Below are positions 1 to 11,157 of a stretch of DNA of 64,000 bases, one piece after another. This DNA is from Gossypium raimondii. Lineage: Eukaryota > Streptophyta > Magnoliopsida > Malvales > Malvaceae. The position numbers and the translations under genes were made by a program. The stretch lies in the NCBI RefSeq assembly GCF_025698545.1, contig NC_068569.1, forward strand, positions 18,786,001 to 18,850,000. Direction: 5' to 3'. A model generated the notes under the pieces. The model had not been told where the DNA came from, ran no database searches, and saw only the letters and a program-made list of their open reading frames with translations. The stretch's first letter is position 1. Each line of letters opens with the position of its first letter.

Positions 1-2038
1 AATAAAAACTCAGTGGTATTTCTATGATTCAAATCAAAGAATTACAAGTTTATATCAATTGCATACATTCAATTCAAAGACCATTAACAACAAATTCATA
101 CATATTTCATGCTAATCCTTAATCACATATCAATATATATAAGCCACAAAGTGCACCAAATATACCAACTGAATCAACTATGTATTACTTAAATAACAAG
201 CTAGTTAATCATACAATACCAATATCATTAATATTTATTTTCCTATTCAATTTAACACATACAATCAAATCCGTATTTCAATTCCGAATCGAATCAATCA
301 TTCTTTATATTACTGTATTGACCCTCAGGCTCGTTAACCGGTTCGCATGGTCTTTCACATGCTATCGATAATCAAATATCGTTTATAAATATCTGTAATA
401 AATTTTATAACATTTAATCATTTTCAAATATTAATTAACCAATTCATAATTTATATTCTCTGTTAACATGACTCAGACTCGAACGGATACACTGATCCTA
501 ACCAACACACTAATTTGGCTCCTAGTGTCTCATCAAAATGTCCGAAGTAAATAGATTGTGCCCAGCACTCATCGGTATAACCAAAATAAAAATTATGCCC
601 TAAACTTATCAGAATGTCCAAAGGAAAATGCGCCCAACACTCATCAACATATAGCCGAAGTAACCTGTATTCAATCTGTCCTATGGCATACTAACTATAT
701 CCAACTCTGCTTGAATTGTTAATAGGGTAACCAATAATCTAATTTCATTATATAGCTCGATTTACATTTCATCATTTCCAATTCATAATCCAATTCATTA
801 TTTTATAAATAACATAACATATTTCAACCTAATTCAGACCCAGTATCATACATTTATCAAGTTATACTATTTTCTATTTTATTCAATTTAGTCCTCTATT
901 TCAATAATTAATCTCAATCATAGCAATTCGATTCAAATAATCATTTCCAACTCACCTCAATATCATACCATGCAAAAAAATAATATAAATATTCAACAAT
1001 TAAAGTGATTTGAATCATACAAATACAAACTGAAGACTTGAGTTACTCATCGTCAGCTCTCGCCTTTCCTTTCCCTTTCGATGACCTTATTTCATCTTTA
1101 GTTACAAATAATAATTCAACAATACAAAATATCAAATTTCATATCAAACCACTTTCAATTACAAAGTTAAATATATTTTTCAATTTATTCAATTTAGTCC
1201 CTAAACCTAGGACAAACATAAGTTTTTATCTAGACCTTCAAATTAAAATCTAATTTCACATATATTCGTTAGGGAACTTATAATTTCTATTCCTACTAAA
1301 ATTTCATAACAATTTTCATTTTATTCAATTTAATCCATAATGCATGAAACTAACAATTAGATTGTACAATTAAGTCTTTTTCTTAGTCTAAGCTTAATTT
1401 TTATCAATTTAACACCTAAACCATTCGATCCTCAACAATGAGATCTTATCAAAACTTCACCAAATCATTGGGTTAGCTTAATCAAGCTCCCAAGGTAAAA
1501 ATTCTATAAAAATAAAAGAAAAGTGGTTAGAGACTTACTTGAATTAAAGACTAAAAGCTTCAATACCCTAGCAACGACGTTCTTATTTTTATTTTTCATT
1601 TATGGTCGGTTGGAGAAGATGACATTTATCTTTCCATCCACCAATTCTCAGTTTTGTACTTAAATTAATGATTATTTAACTTTAATTAATCATATTTTTA
1701 GTTTTAATTAATCTTAATTTACTAAATTAATATATATTCATTATTACGGTCCACTAGAGAATGTTTAAAAGTGGTTTATTAACCATTTTGACCCTTTGGA
1801 TAATTACAATTTAAGTCACCAAGACATTTCCTAATTAAAAATCTATAGCGATTGGACTTTTAAAATTTAGTCCTTGGGCCTCAATTAAACACAATTTCGA
1901 CTAAATTGACTAATCAAATTTCAATTCATATAAATACTAACTCTGTAAATATCTCTATTTAATATTTACAGACTCAATTTACGAAAATGAGATCCCAAAA
2001 CCATATTTTCCGACACCACTGGAAATTGGGTCGTTACA
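1..2038 (+). mobile_element. 3' part of a Ty3/Gypsy-type LTR (family A), cut by the window edge
   Basis: The sequence ends in ...GGGTCGTTACA at 2038. It carries the same ordered blocks as the complete family A LTR at 55102-58328, including the 'aaaactcagtggtatttct' block near position 6 and the degenerate 'cctcatcg' repeats near 480-660. The 5' end and any target duplication lie outside the window, so a solo LTR cannot be told from an LTR of a longer element. No coding frame is present. Confidence 0.8.
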
Positions 2039-3469
2039 TAGAAAGGAAAAAAAAGGAAATATATAAAAGAAAATAATATTTTTTGTCTTTTTTGCCACAT
2101 GTCAAATTTTAATTGGTTATTTTTTAAAAATAGTATTAATGGTTTAACTAATGATTGAACTACTAGAGGTACCAACTTGGGGAAAAATAGTTTAGGTACC
2201 ACTTGTGACTAAAAAAGATGTTTAGGTTCCAAAATGAGAAAAAAAATGCATAGTTTAGGTTTAGGTACCAATTTGTGGGATAAGTCATTTTTTTTTCAAT
2301 AGACTTAATGGTTTGCCTAACAGAGGTACCAATTTGGGGGAAAAAGTAGTTTAGATACCACTTGTGACCAAAACAAAGTTTAGGTACCAAGATGTGAGAA
2401 TTGATATTGTTTAGGTACCAAATTGAGGGTCAATCCTATCTTTGAAATATCTTAAACTTTATCAGGATATTGCTTATGCTTCTTTAGCTACATAGAGAGA
2501 TTGATTGTACTTGATCTAATATAGTTAGCAAGTCGAAAAAACGTATATTGAGAATAGAATACTTGTATAAATTTTGTACGGAGAGTTTAGCACTTATTTT
2601 GTTTATTAGAAATTCACTATTGTGGGGGCATTTTGTAAGCAAACAAGTAAGCCAGTTGATTTACACAGTTTTTAAATCTTTAAGTGTAAAATGAATTTAC
2701 TATATTAATGTAGAACAAGACTTAAATCAGTGTTAGAGAGAATAGATTATCTCTATAGAAAGTCCCGCGAACAGAAAAAAACTGAACTAAGTTCACGTTT
2801 ATTCTTTTGGAGTTCTGCCAACAATTTTAACTGCTTCTATAATGACTTCCCTATTTTGCAAATATTGACTGCGTTTGCTTTAATTAGGAAAATACAACAG
2901 TAACAGATTACAGAATATAAAGTCACATTTACTTAGCTAAATTTACATTTTATTCCATGAGTGTTGAAGTGGTTGAATATTAAAGAAAAAATGTTGTGAG
3001 AATATTTTTTTATTTTTCAAAATTTAAGAAAAATACTAATTCAATAAAAATGTTTTTAAATATTTGGTATCCAAGTCATCAGTTAAAATAAAAAAAGTGT
3101 AGACCCCATGGATTCACAATCAATCGTGTTCCTCCAGGTCAACATTACTTCCCATGTGATCACTGCCAATTGTCAATCCAACGATCACAACTTCTCCTAA
3201 ATCCCTCACATGCACCGCGTTGATTGAACCCTCATCCGCACCCAACATATTTCGACTTCTCCAAGGGTTTTTCCGACTTTTTCCTTATCCTCAAAAGTCC
3301 CTCTCAGAAAACTCAATCCAGACCGTCGATTCACCCTCCCCAGCGAACCACATCTAACGGCCAGAAAACAAAGTACGGCATTCCTTAAAAAGCAGTTTCC
3401 CTTCCTTTCCCCAGCTCCCCCAAACCGCAAAATCTAAAGATCAAAGACTCAAAGACAAAGAAAGCGGCC
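2039..3469. other. Intergenic DNA and 14-3-3 promoter/5' leader
   Basis: This stretch has no recognisable gene other than the upstream region of the 14-3-3 gene. About 2130-2420 holds an imperfect tandem duplication, listed separately. From about 3110 the base composition becomes C-rich and less AT-rich on the + strand. That fits a promoter and 5' leader running into the ATG at 3470. No convincing TATA box was found. Confidence 0.5.
2130..2425. repeat. Imperfect tandem duplication rich in 'ggtacca' motifs
   Basis: Two units of roughly 170 bp start near 2130 and 2300. Each contains 'agaggtaccaa' followed by 'tagtttag(g/a)taccacttgtgac'. The motif 'tttaggtacca' recurs at least four times. The units have diverged and carry no open frame. 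This could be part of an old MITE or of another transposon. Confidence 0.6.
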
Positions 3470-5701
3470 ATGGAGAAGGAAAGAGAGCAACAAGTTTACT
3501 TGGCAAGGCTCGCTGAGCAAGCTGAAAGATACGATGGTAACTACCTTTTTGTGGATCTTTCAATTTATTCGTGAGATTTTGTTTGCTTACTTTTTTTAAT
3601 CCTTTATTTTCTCTGATTTGATCGGTAGTCTTATTCTGTTTCGTTTTTGTCGTTTTAACTTGATTTCTAGCTTGATCTGTAGTTTAGAGAATAGTAGAGG
3701 CTTCTGTAGTTTAGAGAATAGTAGAGGCTTTGGTTCTGATTTGATGATAATATACTGAAAAGAGGTGATGAAGTTGAGACTTGAGTTACAACCTTTTTTT
3801 AAAAACAAAATTTGTAGCAGTAGATAAATATTAGCTTATCTAGGCATAAAGAAGTCCGATTTGATAAAGCAATTGCTAGTACTTTTTATTAATTAAGGTT
3901 AAAAACTTGTGGAGAAATAAAATGCTTGTTTTTTACTCTCATTTGAGATGTTTATGTTTAAGTTTTTACATTTTGAGTTGTTGCTCATTTTCTTAAAAAA
4001 AACGGTGTTTTTTTTTTCTTTTGAATTTGCTATTAAGTTTCCCATTTTAACAAATTTGAAGAAGCAAAAGACAAATTAGCAAATATATGTATGTTTGGGG
4101 CTCATTTTTTGGTTTGTTGGAACCTCAGCTCATTTGGAATCTGTTTTAAAATTGTAAAAAAACTTTACTATTTCAGAGATGGTTGAGGCCATGAAGAGTG
4201 TTGCTAAGTTGGATGTTGAGCTGACTGTGGAGGAGAGGAATCTGTTATCTGTGGGATATAAGAATGTGATTGGAGCAAGAAGGGCATCCTGGCGGATACT
4301 GTCTTCAATTGAACAGAAGGAGGAGGCCAAAGGTAATGAACAAAATGTGAAGAGGATAAAGGATTATAGGCAAAGGGTTGAAGATGAGCTCTCAAAAATA
4401 TGCAATGACATACTCTCAGTCATTGACAAGCACCTCATTCCATCTTCCTCCACCGGGGAATCAACTGTTTTCTACTATAAGATGTGAGGATCATCTTACT
4501 TTCGTTTTTGTTTTATGGGGCGGTTTGAGTGTGAATATTTCCTTATTTGTTGCTTTTTGTGTAACAGGAAAGGAGATTATTTTCGTTATTTGGCAGAATT
4601 TAAGGCAGGAGATGATCGTAAAGAAGCTGCTGATCAGTCACTTAAGGCTTATGAGGTGCGTTGAATTCCCTCCAAATCCTGCTTTTTTTTTTTTTGCTCT
4701 TCTTTTACCTTTAATCAGCCCTCCTCTTATCCTATTTTGATTTTTATTGTAGGCTGCCACTTCCACTGCAAGCTCAGATTTGCCTCCAACTCACCCAATT
4801 AGACTTGGCCTGGCTTTGAACTTCTCAGTTTTCTACTATGAGATATTAAATTCTCCCGAGAGGTTAGAAATTGTAGGAATCTTTCTACCCCCTGTTTATA
4901 CACAATCATGTAACCTACTTCTAAATTTTCTTTCCATTGGGGAGAATGATCCCAAAGCTAATTTTTCTTTTCATTTTGTGGTAGTTTCAGAAATACTTTC
5001 CTTGGTAACCATTGTTGTTGTTTACTTATTTTAATAATTATAGATGGCTATTATATGAGTTCCACTTTAGCAGCTAGTGTTTATCTAATGAGATGCAAAT
5101 CGGAGCAGGGCTTGTCATCTGGCTAAACAAGCATTTGATGAGGCTATTGCCGAGCTTGATAGCCTTAATGAAGAATCTTACAAGGATAGCACCCTTATCA
5201 TGCAGCTTCTTAGGGACAACCTCACCTTGTGGACCTCGGATCTGCCAGAGGAAGGAGGTAAATATTTTGTGTATGTTTCTGTGATTAATAAGAGAATATA
5301 TATGTACGGGCACATTTGGATTGCTATGGTTCACTTGTTGTCTGACTGGATTTTATGTATTTATAGTTAGTTTCAAGAAGCATGATCTCCTCCTACTAAT
5401 CACTTTCTGCTAATACTAGTAATTTCTATTGTCAACTGCCTCTGATAATTTCCTTTTTGCAAATTTGCTATTTGGTAATCCAGGTGAGCAATCAAAAGCA
5501 GATGAACCTCAGGCTGAGGTAAGAAAATTTTAATTTTTTAAGCTGGACTGATCGTTGATCAACCGATGAATTTTATCTCTGGCATGTTAGAGTTTATTGT
5601 GGTGTGAATCTTGATTGCATTCATACTCTTTCATTCTGCTGTCTACAAATAAACCTCTTTTTCTGTCTTCTCAAAATTGTTCAATATCTTGGCAGAGTTA
5701 A
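3470..5701 (+). CDS. 14-3-3 protein, epsilon-like group (general regulatory factor)
   Basis: 14-3-3 proteins are dimeric adaptors that bind phosphoserine/phosphothreonine motifs on client kinases, metabolic enzymes and H+-ATPases in cytosol and nucleus. Seven coding exons join in frame: 3470-3536, 4177-4483, 4568-4655, 4753-4862, 5109-5257, 5484-5518 and 5696-5701, giving 253 residues, the usual length. All introns are GT-AG. The phosphopeptide pocket is complete: K51, R58, R131 and Y132 (K49, R56, R127, Y128 in the animal zeta form), with the signature [10 protein letters not shown] at 43-52 and the C-terminal block around LWTSDL. The first ATG opens [17 protein letters not shown], as expected for the family. 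The last exon codes only one serine plus TAA, so the tail reads ...EPQAES. The epsilon-like assignment rests on recalled similarity to Arabidopsis GRF10-type proteins; I cannot name the paralogue. Confidence 0.95.
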
Positions 5702-6703
5702 TTGGATGAAAGAGTATTCTTTTAAGACTGGGCTTGTCGAGGTAGGAAAGGGGCTTGCTGCTAGAGTGACCTGCTTTCAACTCATGGTAGTAGTACCAGG
5801 ATTTGTTACCTATGACATGGTTCGATTTGTTTATCAGATGTTTTCAGACTGTTGTTCTGTGTTCTCTTCTGTTTAAACATTATTGAATCGGTTACTTTAT
5901 AGTCTTTATGACTTACTTCCTTATGTTCAATTTTTTGTTGTCTTAGCTTCTTGTTTTTCCATGTGTTTCTGATTGAAGCACACCACACCTCGCTCATTCT
6001 TCAGTTTTTTGCTTGGTTTTGATCTTAACATAGCTTAAATGCCCAATTTGTTTGAGAAGTTTTCTGAACAAGGGGATTGATATTTGTGTAGCAGCAGTGT
6101 TCGATTCTGTGTGTGGACCTTTTTGCAAAATTCCTGACATGGGTCATCGTCTACTTTCAGACATCCATATTTTGGCCTCCAAATAAGCAAATGACCATCC
6201 TCCCCAGTCCTACTGAAAGGGTTCTTTGGGATAAATTATCTTTTTCATTGAACTCGATTGTGAACTGGAATATTTATATATATAGTAAGAGCCTAAGAGG
6301 GAAGGGCTTGTTTAGATTTGAATCTTGAATTTAACGTGAGCTAAAATTTCAAAGTGAAATTTAGAATCTAACAGAAATATTATATCCTTGAATATATGGG
6401 CCTGGTTGTTGAATTCGGTATTCGAGACTACTAACTCGTTTGCAAATGGTAGCAGATTGATACAATACGTATGGAGAATAATGATTGAAATTCACTAAAG
6501 GAAGATGAATTTTACTGAATAATCAATTCCTTAGCAAGAATTTATGTTATGGATTTCCCTAACAATAAAACTAAGCATCTGATGCTCAGAAGAAAAGTGG
6601 GAGGGATGCATCTAACGGGGGCTCCTTCGGAATAGCTTAATAGATTCTGTGTCTCCCTCTGTTGATTTTGATTTTTCATATGGACGTAAATGATGCATAA
6701 AAT
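5702..6703. other. Convergent 3' flanks of the 14-3-3 and hydrolase genes
   Basis: About 1 kb separates the two convergent stop codons. The T-rich stretch just after 5701 is probably 14-3-3 3' untranslated sequence. The short open frames here show no family resemblance and poor coding character. No transposon ends were seen. Confidence 0.5.
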
Positions 6704-8046
6704 CTAGGCTGTTTTCAAGGTTATCTTCTCTGCTTCTCCTTTGCAAGATGAAAGATGGTTTTCATTGTTGGGAATGGGAGATGGGGTGGACGGAGGAGGC
6801 TGCAAATCAACTAGAAATGATTTCAAGTGCCTGTAAGACTCTTTTGGCTTCTCTACGATGAAGGCGTGTCCCGTGCCCTTGATGACGACGAGGTGAGCAT
6901 TATCTCCCAGATGCCTGCATTTTTTGAAAAAAGAGAAAGAAAAAAAATCCCTCGATCAGCGGAAAGTTTTTTTAAGTAATTTGATTCCCAAAGCTTTGAA
7001 GAAGATGCGAACCTTTTTAACCTGTGACCCAATTCCAAAGGGAAAATTTTATCATATTCTCCCCATAAAATCAAGGTGGGCTGAAAATAGTGAAGTCACA
7101 AAGGTTGAAAGCAAACTTGGTTCAGAAAAAAAGCAGCAAATGGTTAAAAAAACAAAGAACGGTTTAAAATTAAGATGAACCTGAGAGATTCTGGTAATGT
7201 TTGATAATTTTCGATCTTTCGGTATTGCTCGGATCAGCTCTTTCTTTTCTTCCGTGTACTCTGTACACATAACCTGTTTGTATATGCGGCCCGAATTAAC
7301 ATAAAGAAAAAGACAACCCCAAATGCAAAGCAGACGTATTGAGGCAGTCGATTGGCTATTAACAAAGACGAGAAATTTGTGCTGGTTCTAGAGACTGAAA
7401 TCGTTGGTTCACTTACGTCAATGAAATCCGCGAGCAGACAAGAAGGGACCAAAGTCGAAGGAGGCGGCTTGAACATAGCAAAACCCAAGAGTTCCCTAAG
7501 CTTCTCAGGCGTTTGGGGTACTAAAATATCGGCAGCTTCTTCCAAATCAGATACCTTGAAAACTCCTTCCTTCAAATCTTTCTCTTCCATGCAAACTCCA
7601 GCGCAGCAGATCACCACTCGCTCAACAGCTTCACTGAACTGCGCTGCTAAGCTGTACCCAACAAACCCACCATAGCTGAGGCCTACCAGGCTGAGTTTCT
7701 TCACCGAGTTGGCTTCCATCACTCGCATCACGCACTGAGCCTGAAACGATTCGGAGCGTTCAGGCCGAGTCGTGTAGGAGTCCCCGAAGAAGACAAGGTC
7801 GGGTACGAAGATGTTGAAGAAAGGGATCATCTTACGAATGGTGTCACCCCATTGCCACATTGTGTTGGCTCCCAGTCCATGGATGAGGAGGAGGTTAGGC
7901 TTGGAGTCATTATGTGTCTTGGGGACCCAACAGTGCATGACGGTGCCATCTTGGAGGTCCGTGATGGTGGATCGAAGCCCCGCTTTGAGGAATGATGATT
8001 TGTAACACCGGTTTCTGGCTGCGGTTAAGCTGAAACACCTTGTCAT
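6704..8046 (-). CDS. Alpha/beta-hydrolase fold protein (lipase/esterase-like)
   Basis: Predicted serine hydrolase of the alpha/beta fold, in the plant group often annotated as monoacylglycerol-lipase/ABHD6-like; the substrate is unknown. Four exons on the minus strand (8046-7417, 7273-7181, 7080-7013, 6914-6704) join in frame to 333 residues. The oxyanion/lid-side motif HGLGA lies at 56-60. The nucleophile elbow GLSYG at 122-126 gives Ser124. The acid is probably Asp251 in WGEYD, and the base His280 in GTGHA, so the triad looks complete. Exon boundaries follow GT-AG. The C-terminus after about residue 305 is Pro/Ser-rich and variable. The start was chosen because it is the first in-frame ATG and gives an N-terminus of normal length; a short basic N-terminal stretch could target an organelle, but this is weak. 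It converges with the 14-3-3 gene. Confidence 0.92.
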
Positions 8047-8823
8047 TTTCTTTTCTTAGAAAACCTATGGAATCATACAACCTAAACTCTTCCGCCAAGG
8101 GAGGGAAATGATTGTCCTCTAATCACTTGATAATGATGGATTTTGGTTTAGTTTATGTGATGTGAGAGGGACATAGATAGCACTATTAAAATGGATTTTT
8201 GAGGAATAAAAATTTGTGGGTGTAGAGGAATAAAGAGTTACATCAGATCTTGGTCTGATTTGAGAGAGATATTAAAACTCAAAACAATGGAGGAAGGAAG
8301 ATGAGAGATAAAGGATATGTAAATGTAATATGACCAACCAAAGCGATTGAAGCCAATTTCCACCAGCAAGTTCTTTTCTTTTTTGTAAGGTTTTTTTTTT
8401 TTTTTTTTGTGGGGGACATTAAATGCTATAGCCAATAGAAAAGATTGGAATTTGTGTGAAAGAAAGAGATGGTGTTGTCGGGACCATGTGGGTTCTGGCT
8501 GGGGTTATTCTGTTTTCTGCTTTTCATTTAATCTAATCTTTTATTGCCAAGTCAAATTTTTTTAAAATGATTTTTCATGATTAAATTATAAATATTTAAA
8601 AACACAGTATAATTATTATTATTATAATTATGTTTATTTAAATAATTAAAACTAAAAGTTTGTAGGCCAAAGTCCCAGTGACGCCGCCCCTGCCTATAAT
8701 AGTCAAGGGAGCAGTCATCAGGGGTAAGTTTTGTTTAGTTGAACTTCCATACGGAGATGGATTACCAGATAAAAAATGTGTGGATGTAAGTAAAGCATAC
8801 TAGTCGTTGAACTGCTGCTGAGC

Positions 8824-8847
8824 TTATTATTATTATTATTATTATTA
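8824..8847. repeat. (TTA)n microsatellite
   Basis: About eight perfect TTA units. The count may vary between individuals. Confidence 0.9.
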
Positions 8848-9733
8848 ACGATTAGTGACATTCAAGCTTCACAACATTTTCTCTGAAAATTTTTTGTTCA
8901 TAATTTAATTGTTTTTCTTAATTTGATTTCTAAACTCAAACTCTGTTAAAGTAGGAAAAAATGTTAGTCATCAACTAGATTTTTACAATTTTTAAATAAA
9001 TATATAAATATCATGGAATGACAAAACAGATATAATCAAAGAAACTATTTTTATTTTCAAATGGAAGGATTAAAAGTAGGGAGAGAGTAAAAGGTGCAGT
9101 GGGAAACGTAACAGTGCTTATCGTGCGGCTCTCTCCTTAATCACAATCAATTTGGGGTTAATTCCTTTCATCACGTGCGCTTCTATTTTGAAATTTGAGA
9201 AAAATCAGCTCTAATTAATCAACATCAAATCCACCACCTCTATGTTTAATAATTTAATTTAAACTTAATATATTATTTCAAACTGATATTTATGTTGTTG
9301 TTTTTTTTATCTAATCTATTTTTTGTATTTGACAAAATTACACATTTTAATATTCAAAGGTAACGATGTTAAGCTTTTAGTGTTTAATTTAGATTTTAAA
9401 GTTGATTGATGAAACTTAATTGCTAATATTATAATATTTAATTTTTAAAATAAAAATTAGTGTTAATTCTAAATTTGTTTAACTTTACGTTTAATTTTTA
9501 ATTCAAGCGTTAGAGTTAATTTGGTGAAAGCTAATTACTATTATTATTAGTTAATTATGAATTCCCATCAAATCAACTATAAAACCTAGACTAAACATTA
9601 AAAGTTAACATTGTTACCTCTAGATATCAAAATGTATACTTTTGTTAAATATAAGTATTATATTGTAAAAAAAAAAACATTGATGCCACATAAAACAAAT
9701 ATCAAACTCAAATACCAAAATTATGTATAAAGA

Positions 9734-9750
9734 CTATATATATATATATA
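9734..9750. repeat. (TA)n microsatellite
   Basis: About eight TA units in AT-rich intergenic DNA. Confidence 0.85.
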
Positions 9751-10896
9751 GCTTACGTTACATTTTAAGAGGTAAAAGGATGAAATTTCACATAAATCCA
9801 ATCCTAGATAAACATACCAACACTTGAATTTATGTACAAAATAGTTTATAGACTTAATTTTTATATTATACTACTATGGTTTCTACCACGCTTCGTGTTG
9901 AGTTAATTATTTTTAAGCTAGATTATAGTGTAATTATTTGAAGATTAAAATATATTCTATATTTATGTAGTCTTCATACATTTGAAATTTTGTCTTATTA
10001 CTTTTTTTATTTTATGACAAAGTCAATAGGATGAACATGATAGATTCATAAATATTTTTTGAAATAAATAATCGGTCATGTGACATAATGGGTCCGATTT
10101 AAGAAAAAATAATATTTTTAAATAAATAAGTAGTGTGATAAATAGGGTAGATAATATTTTTGATGTATAATGTTTTAAAGTTAATTGCAACGTCCAATCA
10201 AGTAAGCAAGCAAAAAGGAAGCTAAAGTTGGATAAAATATTTGTTAACATAATAAATGTGGGAATCATCAGGTCACGTATATGAAATTGAATGCAGTTAA
10301 AGGGTGGGAAGTTTGGATACAAATTCCACGATGCATATGCCTCTGAGTCGGACAATTCGCGAAAGTGTTCACTTTTGGTTTTGATTCAACACTGTTGAAT
10401 GCCATTAACCAAACAAAACGTGGGTGCTTTGAGCCTGTATTGGGCCGTCTTTTCTGGGTTTCTTTTAACTGTTGCATCTTGACTTTTGGGTAAACTTATC
10501 CACATTTAAGGCCCATTACTACCAAAATTTTCATTTTTTATCCATTCAATCAATCAAATCCTAGAAGAAACCACGGAGAGGACAGCATAATCTACGGGAT
10601 AACAAATGCAAGTCTAGTTATCTATAAATGTAGGGATTAGTGCAAAGAATGTAGGATCAATTTGAACCTTACTTCAACTAATTTCATCCACTTGGCTGAT
10701 TGTTAAACTAAAAATTATAGCAACTGAATCGAAGAATGAGGTTAAGGTCGAATAGAAGCAAAGTAACCCAATTTGCTGAAAAACAAACTTTTAATTCAAA
10801 TTCCTGCACCCACAATTTAAAACAGGCAACTTCATCTGCACTCCAAGACTTGAGAAATTTCTGGTGACAACCATTACCATATACAATGAATTCCTA

Positions 10897-10900
<4 letters not shown>

Positions 10901-10931
<31 letters not shown>
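10901..10931. repeat. (TAA)n microsatellite downstream of PP2C
   Basis: About ten perfect TAA units, in or just beyond the PP2C 3' untranslated region. Confidence 0.9.
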
Positions 10932-11157
10932 CAAACATCAAAGCCTAATAGATAAAACAAATTTACATGAGTTAAAACCTGTATTTTGTTTTTGAATAAT
11001 AATTTCGTAAATTCCAAACCTTGATTCTGCAGAACTTCAAGGATTACCCCAAGCAGCTATATGCATTTTCATGTTGGTCTAATCCACAAATTGCCATCCT
11101 GGGTAAACAAACTCTTATTTCAGCACTTCACCCGAGAGCAATATGATTTAAACGATT

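Larger units (their letters stand above)
8047..11157. other. Intergenic region between the hydrolase promoter and PP2C 3' end
   Basis: About 3.1 kb without a supported gene. 8047-8500 is the upstream region of the minus-strand hydrolase, with a T-rich tract near 8391-8409. The rest is AT-rich with simple repeats, (TTA)n at 8824-8847 and (TA)n at 9734-9750. The part next to 11157 is probably PP2C 3' untranslated sequence. Open frames at 10023-10477 have no recognisable domain. Confidence 0.5.

Noticed and set aside
7352..7675. 107-codon frame on the + strand
   Set aside because: Antisense to exon 1 of the alpha/beta hydrolase.
8238..8435. 65-codon Lys-rich frame
   Set aside because: It arises from a poly-T/poly-A tract in the hydrolase upstream region.
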